A stretch of DNA of 64,000 nucleotides from Actinomycetaceae bacterium (GCA_030538185.1 JAUNUK010000001.1:794296-858295); one strand, 5' to 3'. Counted from the stretch's first letter, positions 15,484 through 25,205 are shown. Numbers and translations: made by a program. The notes: generated by a model from the letters alone, not told the origin.

Positions 15484-17499
15484 CTACCACAAGGTTGGAG
15501 GATCCACCTCGACCTTGAGTCCGCGAGATGAGCGCACTGTTCGAAGTTGTGCTTGAAGGGCAGCGGTCAGTGAATCGCCGTTGACTAAGGTGCTTCGTAA
15601 AATCACCCTGGACATAGTTCCCGAGGGCGAAGGAAGCGCGGTTGGCCCCAAGATCTCAAGGTCTTTGACCTTGTCTTTGAGGGCCTCAGCGATTCCGACC
15701 ACTGTCGCTCTTTCACCTGTGAGGCTTGCTAGCCGCATCGTTGGAGGGAAACCGAGTTCTTGCCTTTCTTCCAATAAGGCTTGTGCAAAACCGAATGGAT
15801 CCCATCTCACAAGGGCTTGGCCTAAACGTTGGGGTACGCCTCCCGTAATAAACAGGGGCGCTTTGGGCTGAAGAAGACTGCCAACCCTAAGCCACCGACG
15901 CATTGCCTCAGTTTCTGCCCACAGTTCTGGGCGGTAAGCAATAGCAGGGGCTTGTAACACTAGGCCGGCGCGATAACCATCACCCGCGCGAGGCTCTGCG
16001 CCTGGCGTGGCTACCACAAGGCGAGGTTGGGCATCTACATCTGCGATGATCCCGTCCACTGAGTTGGAAACCAAGACAGGAATTTTAGGAAATGCCCTTC
16101 CCAGTTCTTCACCGATTCGTCCAGCACCGATACGCAATGCACGCAATTTACTTTGTGAACACTGGCGGCACGTGTAGGTGGTAGCCAAGGCACCGCACCA
16201 AGAACACTGGGGCTTTGAAGGGGTGCCTTTGAGCGGACCAGCACAGCGCGAACAGCTGGCCGGGGCTTGGCATATCCCACAACGCAAGACATTCACATAC
16301 CCCGAGAACGGGACATGCACCAGGACGGGTCCTTCCTCAAGGGCCCTTTGGATCAGAGTGTGAGCCTGAGAAGTAATGTGCCCTCGTGGCCCAGATTGTT
16401 CAATATCAGTTGCTGATTCAATGTGGAACCGAGGAGTAAGTTGTCGCAGCAAGGGCCTGGGAGCAACCAGAGGGGCGGCCCACCCAGTAGACAGGAGTCT
16501 TTGCGCTTCAATACTGACGCTGTGCCCTGCAATAAGTAAGGCTGAACGCAGTTCAGAGGCTCGGTGAACCAGCACTGTTCTGGCGTTGAAATAGGGGGCT
16601 TTTGCCTCGGTGTGATTGGAGTCTGAATCATCCCAGATAACGATGAGGCCGATGTTTTCCAGGGGGGCAAAAGCAGCACTTCTGGTCCCAATAACGACGC
16701 GTGTCTGACCCTTTAAGACGCTGAGGAAGGAGGTATATCTTTTGGCAGGCGATAAAGACGAAGACAACACCTCCACTGGTTCTTCAGGCAAGGCTTGTGA
16801 AAAAGCAGCCATTAACTCCCAGGCTTGGGCGGTAGTTGCAACAACGATTAAGACATTTCGTTTAGAGATAAGGGTGGCTTTGGCTGCTTGGGTCACCCAG
16901 TGCATCCAGGCCTCGACACCTGGAGAAAGCATGCTGTTTCCAGTGGCTAATCTGGGCAGAACAGACCACACGGCGCGGGGAGATTGCCCCAAGCGTAAGC
17001 GAGTGAGAAAGGCCTCTCCCCCTGTGTAGTCAGACCAGTCGTGTGCATCTAACTGGTACTGAGGAAATTGTGCGCCCCAGGCAAGTTGCCTCAGTTTCTT
17101 TTCTGCTGTCTTATTGGCAGCCGGGATTGCGGTGCGCAAGACATCTCGGGTGAGGCCAGCATAATGTCGAGCAACTGCACGGCTGAGCTTGTACACCTCA
17201 GGGGTCATGATAGGAAGATCAGTCACGACAGACGCAATTGGGCGAAGCCTCGGGTCGTGCCCCTCTTTTTTAATGCATTCAACAAGGTATCCAAGGTGTT
17301 TAGCCGTCTTCAGCGGAACCTTTACCAAAACCCCTGGGATAGCTTTCCCCTCTAGTTCCTTGGGCAGCAAGTAATCCAAAGGTTCCGTGAGAAATCTGGG
17401 ACCAGAGATGAGCAAGACACGCGCAACACTGGATTCACCCGTGTGGTCTACAGGGGTGTGCAAAATCGGTAACTGTAAAAGCTGCTCGCGTTCTTCCAT
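15484..17499 (-). CDS. priA: probable primosomal protein N' (PriA) lacking ATPase motifs
   Basis: Replication-restart protein related to PriA, 671 residues. The N-terminal 3'-DNA-binding domain is present (GVLVKVPLKTAKHLGYLVE). The two zinc-binding clusters are intact in pattern: CGICQAPASCSRC and CSWCG...CRQC. The helicase motifs are not: no Walker A GKT is found where expected, and the DExH position reads WDDSDSNH. This matches the known actinobacterial form, annotated as probable PriA without helicase activity, so it is not a recent decay. In operon with metK and fmt. Confidence 0.88.
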   Translation of the reverse strand: MEEREQLLQLPILHTPVDHTGESSVARVLLISGPRFLTEPLDYLLPKELEGKAIPGVLVKVPLKTAKHLGYLVECIKKEGHDPRLRPIASVVTDLPIMTPEVYKLSRAVARHYAGLTRDVLRTAIPAANKTAEKKLRQLAWGAQFPQYQLDAHDWSDYTGGEAFLTRLRLGQSPRAVWSVLPRLATGNSMLSPGVEAWMHWVTQAAKATLISKRNVLIVVATTAQAWELMAAFSQALPEEPVEVLSSSLSPAKRYTSFLSVLKGQTRVVIGTRSAAFAPLENIGLIVIWDDSDSNHTEAKAPYFNARTVLVHRASELRSALLIAGHSVSIEAQRLLSTGWAAPLVAPRPLLRQLTPRFHIESATDIEQSGPRGHITSQAHTLIQRALEEGPVLVHVPFSGYVNVLRCGICQAPASCSRCAGPLKGTPSKPQCSWCGALATTYTCRQCSQSKLRALRIGAGRIGEELGRAFPKIPVLVSNSVDGIIADVDAQPRLVVATPGAEPRAGDGYRAGLVLQAPAIAYRPELWAETEAMRRWLRVGSLLQPKAPLFITGGVPQRLGQALVRWDPFGFAQALLEERQELGFPPTMRLASLTGERATVVGIAEALKDKVKDLEILGPTALPSPSGTMSRVILRSTLVNGDSLTAALQAQLRTVRSSRGLKVEVDPPTLW

Positions 17500-17533
17500 C
17501 AGTTCATGAAACCACGAACCCCAGACACAAGGC

Positions 17534-18736
17534 TCAGCCTTGAATCGCTGCTTTTAACTCGTTGACCCTCTGCAATTCCTCCCACGCAAAACCTGGCCTG
17601 CCGAAATGGCCGTAATTGCAGGTGTTGCGGTATATGGGGCGGGCCAAGTCCAAGTCGCGCATAATTGCCAAAGGACGCAGATCAAAAACCTGGTTTAGGG
17701 CGTGTTGGATCTGTGCGTCAGGGACAGCTCCGGTCCCAAAGGTGTCAACGTAGAGGGATACTGGGCGGGCCCTGCCAATAGCATAAGAGGCTTGGATTTC
17801 GCATCGCCTTGCCAAATCGGCTGCAACAACATGCTTTGCTGCCCAACGCAGAGCATAGGATGCTGAGCGATCGACCTTGGATGGATCCTTACCAGAGAAG
17901 GCACCTCCACCGTGGCGGGCCATGCCGCCATAGGTATCAACAATTATCTTTCGGCCAGTCAGGCCAGAGTCCCCAGCAGGTCCCCCGACCACAAACTGTC
18001 CTGAAGGGTTGACAAGAGTTTCTAGACCTGAGATATCCAGGTCAATCTCAAGGGTTGCTAAGACCGGGTCGATGACCTCGGCTCTGAGTGCGGCTCGAAG
18101 TTCCTGCTGTGTCCTGTCCGGGTCATGTTGTGCAGCGATGACAATGGTTTCAATTGTTCGCGGTGTGTCATTCTCGTAGCCGATGGAAACCTGTGTTTTT
18201 CCATCAGGACGAAGCCCGGAGACAATCCCCTTCTTACGCACTTCGGCAAGTCTGGCAGACAGCCGGTGAGCAAACCAGATGGGCAGTGGCATCAGATCCG
18301 GAGTGTCTGAAGATGCGTAGCCAAACATGATGCCCTGGTCACCTGCACCCTGTTGATCTAGGGGATCGTATTCTCCGACTGCATTGCGCACTTCCAGGGC
18401 CCGCGAAACACCCGCATCAATGTCAGGGCTCTGTTGCCCAATGGACACCGAAACGCCACAAGATCGCCCGTCAAAACCAATATCCGAGGAGGTGTAGCCA
18501 ATCGAAGACACCTCATGGCGAACGATATGAGGAATCTCGACATAAGCCTGGGTCGTGACTTCACCCATGACGTGAACCTGTCCGGTCGTTGCAAAAGTCT
18601 CAACTGCGACACGCGCATTGGCATCTTGCTCAAGCATGGCGTCCAAGACTGCATCGGAGATTCGGTCACAGACCTTGTCTGGGTGTCCTTCAGTTACGGA
18701 CTCGGATGTAAAGATACGCAGATTATTTTTGCTCAC
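17534..18736 (-). CDS. metK: S-adenosylmethionine synthetase
   Basis: Makes SAM from methionine and ATP. The 400-residue protein carries the signature motifs [12 protein letters not shown] and [14 protein letters not shown], plus the N-terminal [11 protein letters not shown]. The gene sits 9 bp after coaBC and 34 bp before priA, leaving no room for a SAM riboswitch; control must come from the operon promoter. Confidence 0.97.
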   Translation of the reverse strand: MSKNNLRIFTSESVTEGHPDKVCDRISDAVLDAMLEQDANARVAVETFATTGQVHVMGEVTTQAYVEIPHIVRHEVSSIGYTSSDIGFDGRSCGVSVSIGQQSPDIDAGVSRALEVRNAVGEYDPLDQQGAGDQGIMFGYASSDTPDLMPLPIWFAHRLSARLAEVRKKGIVSGLRPDGKTQVSIGYENDTPRTIETIVIAAQHDPDRTQQELRAALRAEVIDPVLATLEIDLDISGLETLVNPSGQFVVGGPAGDSGLTGRKIIVDTYGGMARHGGGAFSGKDPSKVDRSASYALRWAAKHVVAADLARRCEIQASYAIGRARPVSLYVDTFGTGAVPDAQIQHALNQVFDLRPLAIMRDLDLARPIYRNTCNYGHFGRPGFAWEELQRVNELKAAIQG

Positions 18737-18745
18737 CAGGCCATC

Positions 18746-19981
18746 CTATAGGTCTTCTTCGGGTTTAGATACCTCAAGACACCTGGCAGCTACCTGCATT
18801 AAGGCTTGGGAAACCATTAATTTCGAGCCTTGAAAATTGCCGAAACTCTCCCCTGTGGCATCCAGGATCTCGATGGAATTCTCAACATCGCCAAAGCCCA
18901 AACCGGAGCCCACAGTATTGACAGCCAGTAGGTCCGGTTGTTTTCTCCTGGCCTTTTCAACACCAGCGTTCCGCACCTCAGCAGGGCTCCCCGTATGGGC
19001 GGCAAAACCGACAATAACCTGGCCAGACCGTCGCGCAGCAACCAGTTCACTTAAAATATCGGTTGTGCGTTCCATCTCAAGAGTGACGTACTCCCCCGTC
19101 TGCTCTTTGCTCATCTTGGAATCATCGCGTTGGACCGGGCGGTAATCAGCGACGGCTGCAGCCATGACAATAATGTCGTTATCTCCAGCCTCCGACAGCA
19201 CACAGTTGGCCATCTCTTGAGCAGTCTCAACCCTTCGATGAGTCACGCCAGAAGGGATCAAAGCGTCTTCTACGTGGGCACTCACCAGAGTAACCTGTGC
19301 CCCCATCATCTGACTTGCCTGGGCCAGGGCACAGCCTTGTCTACCTGTGGAGTAATTGCCTACGAAACGTACCGGATCCCACGGTTCGCGGGTGCCGCCA
19401 GCAGTGACCAGGACTTTACGGCCTGCAAGTTTGTCGTGTGAAACGTCGACTCCTTCTTGCATGATGTGCGTGGCCCGAGCAAAAATTTCCTGGGTTTCAG
19501 CCAGCCTGCCCCAGCCTTGGTGTCCGTCAGCAAGCACACCCTGTGTGGGGCCCACGAAGTGCCAGCCACGTTTGCGCAAGACGTCCACGTTTTCTTGGGT
19601 GGCAGGGTTTAACCACATGGTTGGATGCATGGCAGGGGCTGCAATAATGGGGCAATCTGCCGCCAAAACAGTGGAAGTCAGCAAGTCGTTTGCCATACCA
19701 GCGCGCGCACGGGCCAAAAAATCTGCCGTGGCGGGGGCGATCACAATGAGTTTTGCATCCCTTGCGGTCGCAACGTGATCGATTCTTTGGGCTCCGTCAA
19801 AGACACCGGTGTCGGCCGAATGTCCGCTGAGAGATTCCCAGGTACTCTTGCCCACAAATTCCAAGCTTGACTCTGTGGGGATAACGCGCACCTTATGCCC
19901 GTTTTTCGTGAAAGTGCGCAGAAGTTCAACTGCTTTAAACGCAGCTACAGAACCAGTGACACCTAAAACGACGGAGCCCAT
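18746..19981 (-). CDS. coaBC: phosphopantothenoylcysteine synthetase/decarboxylase
   Basis: Bifunctional enzyme of coenzyme A biosynthesis. I place the start at the ATG at 19981, one base after the rpoZ stop (411 residues); the frame runs further upstream but only as a shadow of rpoZ. CoaC flavodoxin-like domain: GVTGSVAAFKAVELLR, IAPATADFLARARAG and PAMHPTMW. The last has His where E. coli has Asn, as also seen in mycobacterial CoaBC from memory. CoaB domain starts near KVLVTAGGTREPWDPVR and includes AAAVADYRP. Part of gmk-rpoZ-coaBC-metK-priA. Confidence 0.94.
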   Translation of the reverse strand: MGSVVLGVTGSVAAFKAVELLRTFTKNGHKVRVIPTESSLEFVGKSTWESLSGHSADTGVFDGAQRIDHVATARDAKLIVIAPATADFLARARAGMANDLLTSTVLAADCPIIAAPAMHPTMWLNPATQENVDVLRKRGWHFVGPTQGVLADGHQGWGRLAETQEIFARATHIMQEGVDVSHDKLAGRKVLVTAGGTREPWDPVRFVGNYSTGRQGCALAQASQMMGAQVTLVSAHVEDALIPSGVTHRRVETAQEMANCVLSEAGDNDIIVMAAAVADYRPVQRDDSKMSKEQTGEYVTLEMERTTDILSELVAARRSGQVIVGFAAHTGSPAEVRNAGVEKARRKQPDLLAVNTVGSGLGFGDVENSIEILDATGESFGNFQGSKLMVSQALMQVAARCLEVSKPEEDL

Positions 19982-19982
19982 T

Positions 19983-20261
19983 TTAGGCTTCCGCCGGGAG
20001 GTCACCGCCGTAATCCACGTCCAACATGCCTTCGTTAACTTCACGCATGGCAATAGAAAGGGGTTTGTCCTCGGGCATATGTGCCACGAGAGGTCCCACA
20101 GACTCCAACATGCCAGCTTCAATCTGTTGCATGTAGGTGTTGATTTGCCGCGCCCGTGATGCCGCAAAGACGACTAAGGCATACTTTGAATCAACCTGTT
20201 CGAGCAGGTCATCAATGGGTGGGTTAGTAATACCCTCGGGCTTAGCGATAGTTCCAGTCAT
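19983..20261 (-). CDS. rpoZ: RNA polymerase omega subunit
   Basis: Small RNA polymerase subunit that helps fold and place beta-prime. I chose the ATG at 20261 because GAGGAG stands about ten bases upstream; the frame extends ten codons further without a ribosome site. The 92-residue protein contains [21 protein letters not shown] and ARQIN, matching omega. It sits 59 bp after gmk and 1 bp before coaBC, the usual actinobacterial order. Confidence 0.93.
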   Translation of the reverse strand: MTGTIAKPEGITNPPIDDLLEQVDSKYALVVFAASRARQINTYMQQIEAGMLESVGPLVAHMPEDKPLSIAMREVNEGMLDVDYGGDLPAEA

Positions 20262-20320
20262 TACGTATATCTCCTCATTACTGGTATGCAACTACGCAGT
20301 ATAACCCAAAAACAGCCGAA

Positions 20321-20884
20321 TCATGTAGCGAGACCCATCAGTCTCGCCAGTTCCTGGGTCGCTCGTTCAACTGTGTCGTTAATAACGATGTGGTCGAATT
20401 CTCCAGCGGCAGCCAATTCGGTCTTCGCGGTTTCTAAGCGTCGAGTGCGCTCCTCAAGATTTTCCGTTCCACGTTTTTCCAAACGAGTCAGCAAATCCAT
20501 TTCCGAGGGCGGGGCGAGGAAAATCATCTGGGATTCAGGCATATTTCTGCGGACTTGCCGAGCCCCATCCAAATCGATCTCCAGTAGTACAGGAAACCCG
20601 GCCTGCAGTTTTTTCTCAACCGCAGACCGGGGCGTCCCGTACTTATTCTTTCCGTGTACCACTGCCCATTCGAGCATGTCACCAGCCGAAACCATTGCAT
20701 CGAACTGAGTATCAGATACGAAGAAATAGTGTTGACCATCTTTTTCACCCGCGCGAGGCGCTCGGGTTGTTGCAGAAACAGAGATGAAGACCTGTGGGTA
20801 CAGCTCACGTAATCGTGCAACAACGGTTCCCTTACCAACTGCTGTGGGACCGCAAAGGACAGTCAAACGAGGTGGTGTTGTCAA
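20321..20884 (-). CDS. gmk: guanylate kinase
   Basis: Phosphorylates GMP to GDP. The 187-residue protein has the P-loop GPTAVGKGT at residues 12-20, the GMP-binding segment SATTRAPRAGEKDGQHYFF, and the lid region with multiple arginines (RTRRLETAK). Located 14 bp after mihF, with rpoZ following. Confidence 0.95.
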   Translation of the reverse strand: MTTPPRLTVLCGPTAVGKGTVVARLRELYPQVFISVSATTRAPRAGEKDGQHYFFVSDTQFDAMVSAGDMLEWAVVHGKNKYGTPRSAVEKKLQAGFPVLLEIDLDGARQVRRNMPESQMIFLAPPSEMDLLTRLEKRGTENLEERTRRLETAKTELAAAGEFDHIVINDTVERATQELARLMGLAT

Positions 20885-20898
20885 TGGCAGTGGATTAT

Positions 20899-21210
20899 TT
20901 AGCCAAAGCGTCTGATGAGCTCTGCACGCTGATGCGGGCCGAGGCCGCGGATGCGGCGTGCAGGTGAAATCCCCACTTCTTCCATTATCTGAGTGGCTGT
21001 AGTGGCTCCTACACGGGGAAGTGACTGCAATAGTGCCTGAACCTTCATCTTAGCCAAGGCTTCGTCTGAGCCAGCCTTTGCTAAGACCTTTGAGAGTGAG
21101 ATCTTACGTGCTTTGAGTTCTTCTTTGACTCCAGCTCGACGCTTGCGCGCCGCTGCCGCCTTTTTCAACGCATCCGAGCGTTGTTCGGGGGTCAAGGGAG
21201 GAAGTGCCAT
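20899..21210 (-). CDS. mihF: actinobacterial integration host factor MihF
   Basis: DNA-binding nucleoid protein of actinobacteria, unrelated to HU/IHF of proteobacteria. I place the start at the ATG at 21210, ten bases after a GAGGAG ribosome site. The 103-residue protein is Ala/Lys/Arg-rich at the N-terminus (PEQRSDALKKAAAARKRR). It then has the helix-two-turn-helix with the conserved segment LPRVGATTATQIMEEVGIS and the closing RRIRGLGPHQRAELIRRF. It precedes gmk, as in mycobacteria and streptomycetes. Confidence 0.95.
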   Translation of the reverse strand: MALPPLTPEQRSDALKKAAAARKRRAGVKEELKARKISLSKVLAKAGSDEALAKMKVQALLQSLPRVGATTATQIMEEVGISPARRIRGLGPHQRAELIRRFG

Positions 21211-21227
21211 GGTTGCTTTGCTCCTCA

Positions 21228-21259
21228 ATTATATTGTTCAAGGACCGTTAATATTAACG
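21228..21259 (-). promoter_or_regulatory. putative mihF promoter with 14-bp palindrome
   Basis: On the minus strand a consensus TATAAT (21233-21228) lies just before the mihF ribosome site. Upstream, at the place of a -35, is the perfect palindrome CGTTAATATTAACG (21246-21259). The palindrome could be an operator or activator site; the TATAAT is close to the ribosome site, so the true start point is uncertain. Confidence 0.4.
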
Positions 21260-21277
21260 AACCTACTTATTGAAGGA

Positions 21278-22159
21278 TTATAGGTGATTATTACTCGAAA
21301 GAACACGGTCAACCGCATCTAAGTTTCTATGAAACTCAGACACTATGTCATTATTACCGGGTCCGACCTGGAGAATTCCTCGAGATGACGAAACCAGGAC
21401 CTGCGAGAGGGCCGAGCCGAAAACGTCTCTCATCTCGGAAGATCCTGCTCCCTGTGCCCCAAAGCCTGGAGCCAGAATAGGGCCATTGAGTTTTGATAGG
21501 TCTGTGTCAGTATTTCTTAGTGCGTCTCCAATTGTGGCGCCAATAACAATACCGACGTGTCCCCAATGTCCATTTTTCAAAGCGTAGCTATTATCATTTC
21601 CAGCCTGATTCACAATTGATGTTCCTACCGCTTGACCATTTTCGTCTCGGGCATGTTGAACTTGAGGTCCTTCTAAATTTGAAGTAAAACCCAAAACGAA
21701 GGTTCCTCTGTTTTCTTTTTTCGCTAAAGACAGTGCAGGGTGTAAAGAACCATAACCAAGATACGGTGAGAGAGTCATAGCATCAGCCCGCATCGGAGCC
21801 TCTTGCCCCAGATATGCTTGAGCGTAGGCGGACATTGTAGAACCAATATCTCCGCGCTTAACATCCAAAATTGAAATAGTTCCTATATCTTCGCAATCTC
21901 GTAATGTGCGTTCTAATACTGATATGCCAGCAGAGCCATAAACTTCAAATAAAGCCGACTGTGGTTTCAATGCTGCCGCCACGGGACCCAGCAATTCAAC
22001 GATAGTCCTTGCGAAATATTCAAGGCCGTTGACTGAATGTTCTAAACCCCAAAGTTCCATAAGTTGTGGGTGAGGATCAATCCCTACGCATAAAGGTCCG
22101 CGCTTTTCCATTAATGTTTTTAGTCTGATTCCAAAAGGGAGGTCTATCATCACTATCAC
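21278..22159 (-). CDS. pyrF: orotidine 5'-phosphate decarboxylase (type 2)
   Basis: Last step of UMP synthesis. The 293-residue protein belongs to the longer OMP decarboxylase subfamily: DPHP near residue 28, catalytic DVKRGDIGSTM, and GFGAQGAG with GPG near the C-terminus. The start could be at 22159 or four codons inside (MIVMIDL). Oddity: the gene is clearly more AT-rich than all its neighbours (two sampled 60-bp lines gave 33 and 40 percent GC) and uses many A/T-ending codons. carA and carB, usually between pyrC and pyrF, are absent. Confidence 0.93.
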   Translation of the reverse strand: MIVMIDLPFGIRLKTLMEKRGPLCVGIDPHPQLMELWGLEHSVNGLEYFARTIVELLGPVAAALKPQSALFEVYGSAGISVLERTLRDCEDIGTISILDVKRGDIGSTMSAYAQAYLGQEAPMRADAMTLSPYLGYGSLHPALSLAKKENRGTFVLGFTSNLEGPQVQHARDENGQAVGTSIVNQAGNDNSYALKNGHWGHVGIVIGATIGDALRNTDTDLSKLNGPILAPGFGAQGAGSSEMRDVFGSALSQVLVSSSRGILQVGPGNNDIVSEFHRNLDAVDRVLSSNNHL

Positions 22160-22199
22160 ACCATTCTTTTCAGGATATTTTCTTATAACTTTAATGAAA

Positions 22200-22243
22200 C
22201 GACCAGGTTCGCTTTAAGTTACTCGATCGAGCGAACCTGGTCG
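22200..22243. terminator. 14-bp perfect hairpin between pyrC and pyrF
   Basis: CGACCAGGTTCGCT (22200-22213) pairs perfectly with AGCGAACCTGGTCG (22230-22243) around a 16-nt loop. On the minus strand it follows pyrC and is succeeded by TTTCATT, a weak U-tract. It probably ends or attenuates the pyrRBC transcript, so pyrF would need its own promoter; TATAAG (minus strand, within 22180-22190) is a candidate -10. Confidence 0.65.
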
Positions 22244-22257
22244 TAATCAACAATGAG

Positions 22258-23571
22258 TTATTGCCTGGCTTCTTTTTCTAGAGCTTGGGCATCGAAGACG
22301 GTGAAGTCTCCATTCCACATTGTGTAGCGGACCAAGCCGGGCAACACGTGCCCAAGGAACGGTGTGTTCGTTGAAAGCGAATGTTGCGTGTCCAGCGTGA
22401 TTTCACGTTTCACGTGTGGGTCGTAGAGCACGATATTTGCATGTGCACCAGCGGTGATGCCCTGCCCTTGTGTATCCAGGCGAGCAATGCGCGCCGGGGC
22501 ACTTGACATGACTCGGGCAATATCAGACCACTTCATGCGTCCCGTATCCACCATGACTTGTTGCACAACAGGTAGGGCTGTCTCCAGGCCAATCATGCCG
22601 AAGGCACCTGCCTGCCATTCACAATCTTTATCTTCTAAAGCATGGGGCGCATGATCTGTTCCGATCGTGTCGATAGTCCCATCCTCCAGGCCCCTGCGGA
22701 CTGCCTCCGCGTCCTCTTCGGTGCGAAGGGGCGGGTTGACCTTGTATCTTGGGTCGTAGCTTCTAGCCAGCTCTTGAGTAAGTGACAGATGATGAGGTGT
22801 GGCCTCAGCTGTGACTTGGATCCCTCGTGACTTTGCCCATCGCACAATATCGACAGAACCAGACGTTGAGACGTGAAGAACATGCAAGCGGGAACCCACG
22901 TGAGAGGCCAATTGGATGTCGCGCAAAATGATTGCTTCTTCGGCAACCGCTGGCCAGCCAGTCAACCCCAGTTCAGCGCTCAAAGGTGACTCATTCATTT
23001 GAGCCCCTTCAGTCATGCGTGGATCCTGGGCATGTTGAGCAATGACCCCATCGAAGGTTTTGACATATTCCAAGGCGCGCCGCATAAGGACCGGGTCAGA
23101 TACGCACTTGCCATCGTCGGAGAACATGACAACCCTGGCCTTGGACCTGTTCATTGCTCCCAGATCCGCCAGGTGTTTTCCTTCCAAACCCGAGGACACG
23201 GCTCCCACCGGACGGACCTCAGCCCATCCTGCCTCTTCACCCATGCCAGCTACTTGCTCGACAATACCTGCTGTGTCTTGTACAGGATTCGTATTGGCCA
23301 TGGCATGAACACAAGTGAACCCGCCAAGGGCGCCCGCACGTGAACCTGACCAGACGGTTTCTGTGTCTTCGCGTCCAGGTTGACGCAGATGCGTATGGAG
23401 ATCGACAAGGCCAGGCAGTGCTATTAGTCCCGCGGCGTCAATACGTCGAGCACCCGAGGACAGTGCCTCACTCGCTTGTGGGCCGACCTCGGCAATAACT
23501 CCGTCGCGCACGGCAATGTCAGATGCTCCTTCACCGAGAATATCGGCTCCAGTAATCAGTACCTCTTTCAC
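22258..23571 (-). CDS. pyrC: dihydroorotase (class I)
   Basis: Zinc amidohydrolase cyclising carbamoyl aspartate to dihydroorotate. The 437-residue protein has the HxH metal motif in [13 protein letters not shown], the carboxylated-Lys neighbourhood, the substrate-binding NTNPV, and GTDHAPH near the C-terminus. It overlaps pyrB by 4 nt. The hairpin at 22200-22243 follows its stop. Confidence 0.95.
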   Translation of the reverse strand: MKEVLITGADILGEGASDIAVRDGVIAEVGPQASEALSSGARRIDAAGLIALPGLVDLHTHLRQPGREDTETVWSGSRAGALGGFTCVHAMANTNPVQDTAGIVEQVAGMGEEAGWAEVRPVGAVSSGLEGKHLADLGAMNRSKARVVMFSDDGKCVSDPVLMRRALEYVKTFDGVIAQHAQDPRMTEGAQMNESPLSAELGLTGWPAVAEEAIILRDIQLASHVGSRLHVLHVSTSGSVDIVRWAKSRGIQVTAEATPHHLSLTQELARSYDPRYKVNPPLRTEEDAEAVRRGLEDGTIDTIGTDHAPHALEDKDCEWQAGAFGMIGLETALPVVQQVMVDTGRMKWSDIARVMSSAPARIARLDTQGQGITAGAHANIVLYDPHVKREITLDTQHSLSTNTPFLGHVLPGLVRYTMWNGDFTVFDAQALEKEARQ

Positions 23572-24536
23572 AGCAGTCCCCCTTCGCTAGCCAGCAACAG
23601 GTATAGGACAGCCATGCGCACATTGACGCCATTTTCTACCTGTTCCACAATGACGGATTGTGCGCAGTCTGCGGCTTCTGCGCAGATTTCTAGGCCCCTA
23701 TTCATGGGGCCGGGGTGCATGACAATAGCGGAATCTTTCATGCTGTAGAGGCGGTCCTTGGTCAGGCCATAGACCCGGTGGTATTCACCAACTGAAGGGA
23801 AGTAGCCTCCCCCTGCAGCGCTCATGCGTTCGTTTTGCACGCGAAGCATCATGACGGCATCGGGTTCAGTTGCCAAGGCCTTGTCGAAGTCATAAGAGAC
23901 ATCGCAGGTCCATCCCTCCACACCAACAGGCATGAGGGTTGGGGGTCCCACCAAGGTGACGTGTGCTCCCAGGGTGTGAAGCATATTCACATTCGAGCGG
24001 GCGACCCGCGAGTGCAAGATATCCCCCACGATGACCACATGCGCGCCATCGATGCCCTTGCCAAAGAGCTCTCCGCCCTTGTGTCCCAGGAAGTGCCTGC
24101 GCAAAGTCATGGCGTCAAGAAGGGATTGGGTTGGGTGTTGGTGGGTACCGTCACCTGCGTTGAGAACTGGGATGTCAATCCAGCCGCCATAGGCCAAACG
24201 ATGGCTTGCCCCAGAAGACGAGTGCCTGATAACAACCGCATCTGCACCCATGGCCCCCAGCGTCAAGGCCGTGTCTTTCAGGGATTCGCCCTTGGATACG
24301 GAGGAGCCTTTGGCCGTGAAGTTGATGACATCGGCTGAAAGTCGCTTCGCTGCTGTCTCAAAAGAGATACGCGTGCGGGTGGAATCTTCAAAGAAAAGGT
24401 TGACAACCGTCTTGCCTCTGAGGGTTGGCAGCTTCTTTACCTGCCTGGACTGTGTTGTTGCCATTGATTCGGCTGTGTCCAGGATGGTGATAACCTCTTC
24501 GCGGCTCGGATCAGCCGCAGATAACAAGTGCTTCAT
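23568..24536 (-). CDS. pyrB: aspartate carbamoyltransferase catalytic subunit
   Basis: Joins carbamoyl phosphate and aspartate, the committed pyrimidine step. The 322-residue protein shows the carbamoyl-phosphate site [21 protein letters not shown] and the HPGPMNRG segment near the end. No regulatory chain gene (pyrI) is present, as usual in actinobacteria. Its ATG shares one base with the pyrR stop. Carbamoyl phosphate must come from genes elsewhere, since carAB is not in this cluster. Confidence 0.96.
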   Translation of the reverse strand: MKHLLSAADPSREEVITILDTAESMATTQSRQVKKLPTLRGKTVVNLFFEDSTRTRISFETAAKRLSADVINFTAKGSSVSKGESLKDTALTLGAMGADAVVIRHSSSGASHRLAYGGWIDIPVLNAGDGTHQHPTQSLLDAMTLRRHFLGHKGGELFGKGIDGAHVVIVGDILHSRVARSNVNMLHTLGAHVTLVGPPTLMPVGVEGWTCDVSYDFDKALATEPDAVMMLRVQNERMSAAGGGYFPSVGEYHRVYGLTKDRLYSMKDSAIVMHPGPMNRGLEICAEAADCAQSVIVEQVENGVNVRMAVLYLLLASEGGLL

Positions 24537-25120
24537 TACTCTCCCCTCCTGATAACAACGGCGTCCTTTTCGTCTTCCTCTTTCAGGAAAACAAAGACTT
24601 TTTCCCCACTTGAGGTGGGCAAGTTCTTCCCCACGTAATCTGCACGTATAGGCAATTCGCGGTGCCCTCTATCGACGAGGACGGCAAGTTGAACTGCACG
24701 GGGACGGCCGATGTCATTGATGGCATCCAAGGCGGCACGAACTGTGCGTCCTGAATACAGCACATCGTCAATCAGGACGACTGTTTTTCCATCAATTCCC
24801 TCAGGAGGCATAACCGTTGCGCCAGGAGTGCGGAAGGGTTGGCGCGCCAGATCATCTCGGTACAAGGTGATGTCGAGGGTGCCCAGGGGGACCTGAGCTT
24901 CGCCCTCGGTTGAGAGACGTTCGCGAAGACGCGCGGCAAGGTGGACTCCACGAGTACGAATACCAAGGAGGACCACCTCCTCAATGCCGCGGTTCTTTTC
25001 AACAATCTCGAAGGCTATACGCGTCAGGGATCTTGAAATTTCTTCCTCACCCAAGACCTGTTTTTCTTCGATGTTTGGGGAGTTATTGGAAATCCCCACA
25101 TCAGCATCAGACATAATCAC
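24536..25120 (-). CDS. pyrR: bifunctional pyr operon regulator / uracil phosphoribosyltransferase
   Basis: PyrR binds pyr mRNA in response to UMP/UTP and has uracil phosphoribosyltransferase activity. The 194-residue protein carries the PRPP motif [13 protein letters not shown] and the basic dimer surface expected for RNA binding. The start may be GTG at 25120 (4 nt from the AGGAG) or ATG at 25114 (10 nt). A PyrR-binding hairpin lies directly before the ribosome site, so the gene should repress its own operon (pyrR-pyrB-pyrC) at translation, as shown for mycobacteria. Confidence 0.94.
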   Translation of the reverse strand: MIMSDADVGISNNSPNIEEKQVLGEEEISRSLTRIAFEIVEKNRGIEEVVLLGIRTRGVHLAARLRERLSTEGEAQVPLGTLDITLYRDDLARQPFRTPGATVMPPEGIDGKTVVLIDDVLYSGRTVRAALDAINDIGRPRAVQLAVLVDRGHRELPIRADYVGKNLPTSSGEKVFVFLKEEDEKDAVVIRRGE

Positions 25121-25131
25121 TCTTCTCCTTT

Positions 25132-25149
25132 CCTGTCTCTCTGGACAGG
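25132..25149 (-). promoter_or_regulatory. PyrR-binding RNA hairpin in the pyrR leader
   Basis: The minus strand reads CCTGTC-CAGAGA-GACAGG: a 6-bp perfect stem closing a hexaloop. It contains the established PyrR recognition core UCCNGNGAG. The hairpin ends one base from the AAAGGAG ribosome site of pyrR (25125-25131), so bound PyrR would block ribosome entry. An upstream -10-like TATATAG lies at 25185-25179. Confidence 0.85.
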
Positions 25150-25187
25150 TTTTAAAGGACCGGTGGTGGTCAAGAAAACTATATATC

Positions 25188-25205
25188 CTTTTGTGGGTAC
25201 AAAAG
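25188..25205. promoter_or_regulatory. inverted repeat between pyrR and the divergent 49-codon gene
   Basis: CTTTTGT (25188-25194) and ACAAAAG (25199-25205) form a 7-bp inverted repeat with a 4-base centre GGGT. It overlaps the region where both divergent promoters should start. It may be an operator for either gene. Confidence 0.4.
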
